Assembly (NCBI GenBank): GCA_965120355.1
Contig: CBCPMX010000039.1
Span: forward strand, 1-6,350
Source of the DNA: CBCPMX01 sp965120355
GTDB taxonomy: Bacteria; Bacillota; Clostridia; Oscillospirales; Oscillospiraceae
Length of the DNA: 6,350 nucleotides
Direction of reading: 5' to 3'
In this document: positions 1-5,755 of the stretch, piece by piece
Position numbering within the stretch: the stretch's first letter is position 1
Layout: the number at the start of each line of letters is the position of its first letter
Translations under genes and position numbers: made by a program
The notes under the pieces: generated by a model
Database searches by the model: none
The model's input: only the letters and a program-made list of their open reading frames with translations
Told to the model about the DNA's origin: nothing

Positions 1-200
1 TTGAAGGTGACGTCCCGTTTTTTGCGGGTTTCCGTCTGTACGAGCTGCCTTTTTATCCATCCGCACAGCTTTGTCCACCGCTGCAAATTTCCGCGTATCG
101 TGATGCGCTTATCCAGTTTGAAATGCCGGGTGAAAGCTGCGTAAAATGCCGGCATCGTCCGATATTTGAGGATCGCGCGTTTCTTGCATGCGCACAGTAA
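1..200 (+). CDS. Possible C-terminal fragment of an unrecognised protein (5' end outside window)
   Basis: An open frame enters from the window edge (first full codon at 3) and ends at a TAA at 198-200, giving 65 visible residues. I do not recognise the protein. The composition is protein-like: mixed charge, many aromatics (PFFAGFRLYELPFY near the start of the visible part) and a cysteine-containing tail (ESCVKCRHRPIFEDRAF, with a CxxC pair) that could bind a metal. If real, it is convergent with the lysA-like gene, whose stop lies 89 bp away. The opposite strand is also open in the codon-aligned frame, from just after a stop at 249-251 to the window edge, with a possible ATG at 155. That frame encodes a very basic, less protein-like sequence with only a weak ribosome binding site, so I favour the plus strand. 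With so little visible, either frame could be a shadow of the other, or both could be non-coding. Confidence 0.35.
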   Translation, partial: EGDVPFFAGFRLYELPFYPSAQLCPPLQISAYRDALIQFEMPGESCVKCRHRPIFEDRAFLACAQ

Positions 201-289
201 AAAACTCGTTGGTGGCTGGAACCGCTCCCCTACAGCCGCGCAGAACTTCTATAACATGGGACTTATGATAGCACCGCCGGTACAACTGG
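201..289. other. Gap downstream of the lysA-like gene with no clear feature
   Basis: This is the stretch between the lysA-like stop and the possible convergent gene. I looked for a rho-independent terminator in both directions. I found only weak pairings, such as GGCTG at 214-218 with CAGCC at 233-237, and none is followed by a T-run. A 74-codon minus-strand frame (109-333) crosses it and overlaps the end of the lysA-like gene. It has no convincing start and is probably not a gene. Confidence 0.4.
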
Positions 290-1546
290 TCACCAAACCA
301 GCGTGGCGAAGTAGTCGTCCGGGGTCTCGGCACGCCGGATCAGCTCCGTGGATCCGTCTTCCTTTAGGAGGATCTCGGCGGAACGCAATTTGCCGTTGTA
401 GTTGTAACCCATGGAAAAACCGTGGGCGCCGGTGTCGTGGATTACCAGCAAGTCGCCGATGTTGATCTCCGGCAGCATCCGGTCTACGGCAAATTTATCA
501 CTGTTCTCGCACAGGGACCCGGTGACGTCGTATTTGTGGTCGCAGGGGGCGTCCTCCTTGCCCATGACGGTGATGTGGTGGTACGCCCCGTAGATGGCAG
601 GGCGCATCAGGTTGGCTGCACAGGCATCTACACCGATGTATTCTTTGTAGATGTGCTTCTGGTGGAGTACCCGGGTCACCAGGTGGCCGTAGGGTGCCAG
701 CATAAACCGGCCCAGTTCCGTATAGATGGCCACGTCGCCCATGCCGGCGGGAACCAGAATCTGTTCGTACTGCTGGCGAACCCCCTCGCCGATGGCGGCA
801 ATGTCATTGGCGGGTTGATCCGGGCGGTAGGGTACGCCTACGCCGCCGGACAGGTTGATAAAGCAGATGTGACATCCGGTCTTTTCTTTGACCTCCACGG
901 CAAAGCGGAACAGGATGCCGGCCAGTGCCGGATAATACGCATTGGAGAGGGTGTTGGAAGCCAAAAACGCATGGATTCCAAACCGTTTTGCGCCCATGGA
1001 TTTCAGCCTGCGGAAGCCATCGATCAGCTGCTCCGGCATAAAGCCATATTTCGCGCCGCCGGGATTGTCCATGACCTGGAAGCCCTCTTTGCTCTCGCCC
1101 AGGGAGAAGGTGCCGCCGGGATTGAAGCGGCAGCTGATGGTTTCCGGGATATGCCCGATGGTCTTTTCCAGAAAATCAATGTGGGTGTAGTCGTCCAGAT
1201 TGATGGTTGCGCCCAGTTTGTCGGCCAGCCGGAATTCTTCGGCGGGGGTGTCGTTGGAGGAGAACATGATTTCGGGGCCGGTAAAACCGCACCGCTCGGA
1301 CATCATCAATTCCGTCAAACTGGAGCAGTCTACACCGCAGCCCTCTTCGCGCAGAAGTTTCAGCAGGGCAGGGGTCGGTGTGGCCTTGACCGCAAAAAAT
1401 TCCTTGAAGCCGGGATTCCAGGCAAAGGCTTTGCGCAGGGCGCGGGCATTTTCCCGGATGCCCTTCTCGTCGTAGAGATGAAAGGGCGTAGGATATTTGG
1501 CGCAAATGGCTTCCAGCTGGTCCTTGGTCACAAATGGTTTTTTCAT
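290..1546 (-). CDS. lysA: LysA-like PLP-dependent decarboxylase (diaminopimelate decarboxylase family, divergent clade)
   Basis: The 418-residue protein belongs to the fold-type III (alanine racemase-like) PLP decarboxylases. The usual family reaction is meso-diaminopimelate to L-lysine plus CO2, the last step of lysine synthesis, in the cytoplasm. The PLP lysine is K54 in FAVKA. SGG at 233-235 is the glycine-rich phosphate loop, and ELGR280 corresponds to EPGR. C346 in SLCENSD matches the catalytic cysteine of the partner subunit. NLMRPAIYGAYH (312-323) and Y383 in YNYNG match the C-terminal LysA signatures. One motif departs from the norm: the usual HxHIGSQ is HAFLASN (192-198), so the second histidine, which normally stacks on the PLP ring, is F194. 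The start is supported by an AGGAAG at 1555-1560, eight bases upstream. It lies 41 bp after asnS and is probably co-transcribed. Lysine biosynthesis is the likeliest role, but another basic amino acid could be the substrate. Confidence 0.88.
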   Translation of the reverse strand: MKKPFVTKDQLEAICAKYPTPFHLYDEKGIRENARALRKAFAWNPGFKEFFAVKATPTPALLKLLREEGCGVDCSSLTELMMSERCGFTGPEIMFSSNDTPAEEFRLADKLGATINLDDYTHIDFLEKTIGHIPETISCRFNPGGTFSLGESKEGFQVMDNPGGAKYGFMPEQLIDGFRRLKSMGAKRFGIHAFLASNTLSNAYYPALAGILFRFAVEVKEKTGCHICFINLSGGVGVPYRPDQPANDIAAIGEGVRQQYEQILVPAGMGDVAIYTELGRFMLAPYGHLVTRVLHQKHIYKEYIGVDACAANLMRPAIYGAYHHITVMGKEDAPCDHKYDVTGSLCENSDKFAVDRMLPEINIGDLLVIHDTGAHGFSMGYNYNGKLRSAEILLKEDGSTELIRRAETPDDYFATLVW

Positions 1547-1587
1547 GCAAAGATCTTCCTTTTATTTCTCTAAGTTGTGCATAAAAT

Positions 1588-2982
1588 TTAAAAATCGGCG
1601 TTGCCCACGGTGCGGGGATGGGGGAGCACGTCGCGAATGTTGCTGATGCCGGTCAGGTACATGATCATCCGCTCGAAGCCCAGACCGAATCCGGCATGGC
1701 GGCAGGAGCCATAGCGCCGCAGGTCCAGATACCACCAGTAATCTTTGGGATCCAGCCCCAGCTGGGCCATGCGGGCCTCTAAAACATCCAGGCGCTCCTC
1801 GCGCTGGCTGCCGCCAATAATTTCACCGATGCCGGGAACCAGACAGTCGGCAGCGGCAACTGTTTTGTCATCGTCGTTGAGGCGCATATAGAAGGCTTTA
1901 ATGTCCTTGGGATAGTCGGTGACGAACACGGGCTTTTTGAACACCTGCTCGGTCAAATAGCGCTCATGCTCGGTCTGCAGGTCGCAGCCCCATTCCACCT
2001 TAAAGTCAAATTTGTCGTTATTCTTTTTGAGAATTTCAATGGCGTCAGTATAGGTGACGCGGCCAAACTCGGAAGAAGCCACATGCTCCAGCCGCTGCAG
2101 CAGGCCCTTGTCCACAAAGCTGTTAAAGAAGGTCATTTCCTGGGGGCACTTCTCCAGCACCGTGCGGATAATGTGCTTAATCATGGCCTCTGCCAGATTC
2201 ATGTCGTCATTCAGATCGGCAAAGGCAATTTCCGGCTCGATCATCCAAAACTCGGCGGCATGGCGCTGGGTGTTGGAGTTTTCCGCGCGAAAGGTGGGGC
2301 CGAAGGTGTAGACGTTGCCGAAGGCCATGGCGAAGTTCTCACAGTTCAGCTGGCCGGAGACGGTCAGATTGGCGGGCTTGCCAAAGAAGTCCTGGGTGTA
2401 GTCGATGGAGCCGTCGGCATTGCGGGGCGGGTTTTCCATGTCCAGTGTAGTGACGCGGAACATTTCGCCGGCGCCTTCGCAGTCAGAGGCGGTGATGATG
2501 GGCGTGTGGACATAGACAAAGCCCCGATCCTGGAAAAAGCAGTGGATGGCGTGGGCCGCCACACTGCGCACGCGGAAGGCGGCGGAGAAGGTGTTGGTGC
2601 GAGAGCGCAGATGCTGGATGGTTCGCAGGAATTCCATGCTGTGGCGCTTCTTCTGCAGGGGATAGTCGGGGGAGGAAGCGCCCTCTACTGTGACACGGGC
2701 GGCCTTCAATTCCACGGGCTGTTTTGCGTCGGGAGTATAGACCACTGTGCCGTCCACAATCAGGGCCGCGCCCACATTTTGCTTGACAATCTCCTTGAAG
2801 TTGTCAAGGATGGCGTCTTCAATGACGATTTGCAGGCTCTTGAAATAGCTGCCGTCGTTCAGCTCAATGAAACCGAAGGACTTCAGATCGCGGATGGTGC
2901 GGACCCAGCCGCCCACCGTGACCTGCTTTTTGTCAAAGCCATGCAGATCGCCGTAAATTTCAGAGATCAGTGTTCTTTCCAT
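1588..2982 (-). CDS. asnS: Asparaginyl-tRNA synthetase
   Basis: This class II aminoacyl-tRNA synthetase charges tRNA-Asn with asparagine in the cytoplasm, using ATP. The 464 residues match the usual length. Residues 1-110 form the OB-fold anticodon-binding domain (VGGWVRTIRDLKSFGFIEL near 23-41). The class II core follows, with the AsnRS-type VSGQLNCENFAMAFG at 208-222 and motif 2 FRAENSNTQRHAAEF at 231-245. GEIIGGSQREER lies at 386-397 and motif 3 GFGLGFERM at 431-439. VSGQLxxE followed by ENSNTxRHxAEFWM separates it from AspRS. The C-terminus reads RDVLPHPRTVGNADF where most relatives have IPFPRTPGNAEF, a conservative clade-type change. The start at 2982 has a GAGGT ribosome binding site at 2992-2996, ten bases or so upstream. 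Presence of AsnRS suggests Asn-tRNA need not be made by the indirect GatCAB route, which may still exist elsewhere. No T-box precedes it. Confidence 0.97.
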   Translation of the reverse strand: MERTLISEIYGDLHGFDKKQVTVGGWVRTIRDLKSFGFIELNDGSYFKSLQIVIEDAILDNFKEIVKQNVGAALIVDGTVVYTPDAKQPVELKAARVTVEGASSPDYPLQKKRHSMEFLRTIQHLRSRTNTFSAAFRVRSVAAHAIHCFFQDRGFVYVHTPIITASDCEGAGEMFRVTTLDMENPPRNADGSIDYTQDFFGKPANLTVSGQLNCENFAMAFGNVYTFGPTFRAENSNTQRHAAEFWMIEPEIAFADLNDDMNLAEAMIKHIIRTVLEKCPQEMTFFNSFVDKGLLQRLEHVASSEFGRVTYTDAIEILKKNNDKFDFKVEWGCDLQTEHERYLTEQVFKKPVFVTDYPKDIKAFYMRLNDDDKTVAAADCLVPGIGEIIGGSQREERLDVLEARMAQLGLDPKDYWWYLDLRRYGSCRHAGFGLGFERMIMYLTGISNIRDVLPHPRTVGNADF

Positions 2983-3007
2983 AGTGATAGTACCTCATAA
3001 CAGCTTG

Positions 3008-3035
3008 CCGGACCATGGGAAAGCCCATGGGCCGG
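3008..3035 (-). repeat. Strong hairpin in the asnS leader
   Basis: The arms CCGGACCATGGG (3008-3019) and CCCATGGGCCGG (3024-3035) pair over 12 positions with a single mismatch around a 4-base loop. It begins 25 bases upstream of the asnS start codon and close to its ribosome binding site (2992-2996). It is not followed by a T-run in either direction, so it is not a classical terminator. It could stabilise or process the transcript, or modulate asnS translation. The pairing is seen directly; any function is inference. Confidence 0.6.
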
Positions 3036-3057
3036 ACCGCCGAATTTCAGATTTATT

Positions 3058-3074
3058 CGGGTGCGATACACCCG
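3058..3074 (-). repeat. Small perfect hairpin between purD and asnS
   Basis: CGGGTG (3058-3063) and CACCCG (3069-3074) form a perfect 6-bp GC-rich stem with a 5-base loop. On the minus strand it is followed by AATAAATCTG, which is AT-rich but not a T-tract. It could be a weak or factor-dependent terminator for the purine genes. It may equally be part of one structured leader with the neighbouring hairpin at 3008-3035. Confidence 0.4.
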
Positions 3075-3123
3075 GTATGGTTTCCGCAGATCCTGTCAGG
3101 AAGGACGTTGGGGGAAGAACCGG

Positions 3124-4383
3124 TTACAGCGCGTAGTGGCCGATATCGGTGCGGAAGTGCATCTTGTCAAAGTGGATGCCCTTTGCCGCGTCATAGGCGG
3201 CGGAGATGGCCTCTGGCAGCGTTGCGCCGCAGGCCGTGACGCCCAGCACGCGGCCGCCGTTGGTCAAAAAGCTGCCGCCCTCCAGCTTGGTGCCGGCATG
3301 GAAGACATAGGCATCGGCCGGAACCGTCTCCAAGCCTGTGATCTCCTTGCCCTTTTCATAGGACAGGGGGTATCCGCCGGAGGCCAGCACCAGGCAGCAG
3401 GCGGAAGCGTCCTTCCACTGGATGTCCACATCGGCCAGGGTCTGATCCACACAGGCCTCCAGAATGGTCAGCAGGTCTGTTTCCAGCAGATACAGCACTG
3501 CCTGGCACTCCGGATCGCCGAACCGGGCGTTGTATTCCACCACTTTGGGACCATCGGGGGTCAGCATCAGGCCAAAGTAAAGGACGCCTTGAAAGGTGCG
3601 CCCTTCGGCGTTGAGGGCGTGCATAGTCGGCAGAAAAATTTCGTCCATACAGCGCTGGGCCAGCTCCGGTGTGTAATTGGGACAGGGGGAGATGGCGCCC
3701 ATACCGCCGGTATTGGGGCCTTCATCGTGGTCATAGGCCCGCTTGTGGTCCTGAGAGGATGGCATGGGGCAGATGGTTTTGCCGTCGGTAAAGCACAGAA
3801 CGGTGGTTTCCGGGCCGGTCATACATTCTTCAATGACGACGGTGGAGCCGGAGTCTCCGAACTTTTTGTCGGCCATCATTTCCCGGACGGCCTGCTTCGC
3901 TTCCTCCACGGTCTGCGCCACCACGACGCCCTTGCCCAACGCCAAACCGTCGGCCTTGACGACAATGGGCGCGCCTTGCCGGTCGATATAGGCCAGTGCC
4001 GCGTCCATGTCGGAGAAAATTTCGTATTTTGCCGTGGGGATGTTGTATTTTTTCATCAGCCCCTTGGAGAACGCTTTGCTGCCCTCGATGATGGCTGCGT
4101 TTTTCCGAGGGCCGAAGGCGCGGATGCCGGCGGCCTCCAGTGCGTCCACCATGCCCATGGCCAGGGGATCGTCCGGGGCGACCATGACAAAGTCCATGGC
4201 GTGTTCCTTGGCCCAGGCCACCATGGCGTCAATGTCTGTGGCGGCGATGTTGACGCACTGGGCGATCTGGCTGATGCCGCCGTTGCCGGGGGCGCAATAC
4301 AGCTCCGTAACCTTAGGGCTTTTTTTCAGAGCCCAGCAGATGGCATGCTCCCGGCCGCCGCCGCCTACAACGAGTACTTTCAT
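3124..4383 (-). CDS. purD: Phosphoribosylamine-glycine ligase (GAR synthetase)
   Basis: PurD joins 5-phosphoribosylamine to glycine using ATP, making GAR, the second step of de novo purine synthesis in the cytoplasm. The 419 residues are the usual length of the monofunctional enzyme. The N-terminal domain shows VGGGGREHA (6-14) and APGNGG (31-36). The ATP-grasp domain carries VVKADGLALGKGVVVA (141-156), EECMTGPETTVLCFTDG (185-201), SSQDHKRAYDHDEGPNTGGM (209-228) and the metal-binding VVEYNARFGDPE (281-292). The C-terminal GARS domain ends HYAL. The start at 4383 has a GAGGTG ribosome binding site at 4391-4396, seven bases upstream. It follows the AICAR formyltransferase gene in the same direction, but across a 168-bp gap filled by a repeat structure. 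It may therefore be transcribed from the upstream purine genes with that structure in the message. Confidence 0.97.
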   Translation of the reverse strand: MKVLVVGGGGREHAICWALKKSPKVTELYCAPGNGGISQIAQCVNIAATDIDAMVAWAKEHAMDFVMVAPDDPLAMGMVDALEAAGIRAFGPRKNAAIIEGSKAFSKGLMKKYNIPTAKYEIFSDMDAALAYIDRQGAPIVVKADGLALGKGVVVAQTVEEAKQAVREMMADKKFGDSGSTVVIEECMTGPETTVLCFTDGKTICPMPSSQDHKRAYDHDEGPNTGGMGAISPCPNYTPELAQRCMDEIFLPTMHALNAEGRTFQGVLYFGLMLTPDGPKVVEYNARFGDPECQAVLYLLETDLLTILEACVDQTLADVDIQWKDASACCLVLASGGYPLSYEKGKEITGLETVPADAYVFHAGTKLEGGSFLTNGGRVLGVTACGATLPEAISAAYDAAKGIHFDKMHFRTDIGHYAL

Positions 4384-4421
4384 AAGTTTACACCTCGCTT
4401 AGTTTTAGATAGCAGTTTTTT

Positions 4422-4449
4422 GAGATAGGAGATAGGAGATAGGAGACAG
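4422..4449. repeat. Tandem 7-bp repeat, four copies
   Basis: The unit GAGATAG occurs three times in a row, followed by a fourth copy with one change (GAGACAG). It forms the left arm of the larger inverted repeat. The right arm holds only about two copies in reverse orientation, so copy number at the left arm may have changed by slippage. Confidence 0.9.
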
Positions 4450-4463
4450 GCTCTCTCCCGGGC

Positions 4464-4499
4464 CTTATTTGTGGGAAACGGGAAAAGCTCACACATAAG
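4464..4499. repeat. Inner imperfect hairpin inside the inverted-repeat element
   Basis: CTTATTTGTG (4464-4473) pairs with CACACATAAG (4490-4499) with one mismatch. Two further inner pairs are possible (4474 with 4489 as a G-T wobble, 4475 with 4488). Nested within the 15-bp inverted repeat, it makes the whole gap a potential two-level stem structure. No T-run follows it, so it is not a classical terminator. Confidence 0.45.
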
Positions 4500-4551
4500 C
4501 GCAAGAAGCCGCCTTACGCACCAGTCCATATATCTCCTATCTCAACTGGGA

Positions 4552-5727
4552 TTAGTGGTGGAACAGCCGCATCCCGGTAAAGCACATGACGATCCCGTAT
4601 TTGTCGCAGGTTTCAATGACCTGATCGTCACGGATGGAGCCGCCGGGCTGGGCGATGTACTGCACACCGGACTTGCGGGCGCGTTCCACATTGTCTCCAA
4701 AGGGGAAGAAGGCGTCAGAGCCGACGGATACGCCGGTCATGGTGGCGATCCAGGCTTTCTTTTCCTCAGCGGTCAGCGGTTCCGGCTTGACCTGGAAGGT
4801 CTCCTGCCAGACTCCTTCGGCCAGGACGTCTTCATATTCGTCGGAAATATAGACGTCGATGGCGTTGTCACGGTTGGGGCGGCGGATGCCGTCAATGAAC
4901 TGCAAGCCCAAAACCTTGGGATGCTGGCGAAGCATCCAATTGTCAGCTTTGTTGCCTGCCAGTCGGGTGCAGTGGATGCGGCTCTGCTGGCCGGCACCCA
5001 CGCCAATGGTCTGGCCGTCCTTCACATAGCATACAGAATTGGATTGGGTGTATTTCAGGGTGATGAGACTCAGCAGCAGGTCATGTTTGGCCTGTTGGGA
5101 AAGATTCTTGTTTTGGGTGACGATGTTGTCCAGCAGCGCCTCGTTAATCTCAAAATTGTTGTAGCCCTGCTGGAAAGTGATCCCATAGATGTTCCGGCGC
5201 TCAATGGGTGCGGGTTCATAGTTGGGATCAATCTGTACCACGTTATAATTGCCCTTCTTCTTGGTTTTCAAAATTGCCAGCGCCTCTTCCGTGTAGCCGG
5301 GAGCGATGATGCCGTCGGAGACCTCCATGGCCAGGAAGCGGGCTGTGGGCTCGTCACAGACGTCGGACAGGGCGGCCCAGTCGCCGTAAGAGCACAGCCG
5401 GTCTGCGCCGCGGGCCTTGATATAGGCGCAGGCAATGGGGGAGGTATCGAAGCCGTCTGCAAAATAAATCTGCTTTTCCACGTCTGTCAGAGGCGTGCCG
5501 AGGGCTGCGCCGGCGGGGGAGACGTGCTTAAAGGAAGCGGCGGCGGGCAGACCCGTGGCTTTTTTCAACGCCTTGACCAGCTGCCAGGAGTTGAGGGCGT
5601 CCATAAAGTTAATATAGCCGGGTTTGCCGTTGAGGACGGTCAGGGGCAGATCCGCGCCGTTTTCCATGTAGATGGCGGCGGGTTTCTGATTGGGATTGCA
5701 GCCGTATTTCAGTTCCAGTTCGTTCAT
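4552..5727 (-). CDS. purH: Stand-alone AICAR formyltransferase (C-terminal half of PurH only)
   Basis: This cytoplasmic enzyme transfers a formyl group from 10-formyl-tetrahydrofolate to AICAR, giving FAICAR, the penultimate step to IMP. The 391 residues cover only the transformylase part. The N-terminal MGS-like cyclohydrolase domain of the usual ~510-residue PurH is absent. Catalytic K67-H68 sit in SFKHVSPAG (65-73). Other family signatures are LKYTQSNSVCY (224-234), IGVGAGQQSRIHCTRL (241-256), SDAFFPFGDNVERA (337-350) and QPGGSIRD (360-367). The frame stays open upstream to 5922, but that extension overlaps the preceding gene and is out of character. The ATG at 5727 has a GGAGG site and begins with MNELELKYGCNPNQKPA, typical of this domain. 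It starts 28 bp after the IMP cyclohydrolase gene, so the two very likely work and are translated together. The symbol purH is used for the formyltransferase function only. Confidence 0.94.
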   Translation of the reverse strand: MNELELKYGCNPNQKPAAIYMENGADLPLTVLNGKPGYINFMDALNSWQLVKALKKATGLPAAASFKHVSPAGAALGTPLTDVEKQIYFADGFDTSPIACAYIKARGADRLCSYGDWAALSDVCDEPTARFLAMEVSDGIIAPGYTEEALAILKTKKKGNYNVVQIDPNYEPAPIERRNIYGITFQQGYNNFEINEALLDNIVTQNKNLSQQAKHDLLLSLITLKYTQSNSVCYVKDGQTIGVGAGQQSRIHCTRLAGNKADNWMLRQHPKVLGLQFIDGIRRPNRDNAIDVYISDEYEDVLAEGVWQETFQVKPEPLTAEEKKAWIATMTGVSVGSDAFFPFGDNVERARKSGVQYIAQPGGSIRDDQVIETCDKYGIVMCFTGMRLFHH

Positions 5728-5733
5728 CTTAAG

Positions 5734-5738
5734 CCTCC
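5734..5738 (-). promoter_or_regulatory. Ribosome binding site that fixes the AICAR formyltransferase start
   Basis: GGAGG on the minus strand lies six bases upstream of the ATG at 5727. It falls between the stop of the preceding gene (5756) and that ATG, so it supports the short start and rules against the longer frame reaching 5922. Confidence 0.85.
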
Positions 5739-5755
5739 AAATGATATATCCGAAA

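Larger units (their letters stand above)
4420..4545. repeat. Intergenic element bounded by a perfect 15-bp inverted repeat (MITE-like or structured RNA)
   Basis: TTGAGATAGGAGATA at 4420-4434 is the exact reverse complement of TATCTCCTATCTCAA at 4531-4545. The match resumes outside with CAGTT (4413-4417) against AACTG (4544-4548) if four extra T's on the left are looped out. The left arm lies within a 7-bp tandem repeat and the interior holds a second imperfect stem. The right end lies 6 bp beyond the stop of the AICAR formyltransferase gene, and the element fills most of the gap before purD. I see no coding frame in it and no obvious target-site duplication. It could be a small non-autonomous mobile or palindromic repeat inserted in the operon, or a long-range mRNA stem. 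The repeat is seen directly; its nature is inference. Confidence 0.6.

Noticed and set aside
14..28. Hairpin CCCG / CGGG around an AT-rich loop as a terminator
   Set aside because: The stem is only 4 bp and the T-run lies in the loop rather than after the stem, so it does not fit a rho-independent terminator.
109..333. 74-codon minus-strand frame at the end of lysA
   Set aside because: It begins inside lysA in another frame, has no evident ribosome binding site and encodes an arginine-rich, shadow-like sequence.
2983..3123. T-box riboswitch ahead of asnS
   Set aside because: The gap is only 141 bp and lacks the T-box consensus (AGGGTGGNACCGCG-like) and a terminator with a T-run. The GGGTG seen at 3059-3063 is part of a small hairpin on the other strand.
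4384..4551. Internal promoter for purD within the repeat region
   Set aside because: I looked for -35/-10 pairs on the minus strand; only isolated half-matches such as TTGAGA and TATCTA occur, none at proper 16-18 bp spacing.
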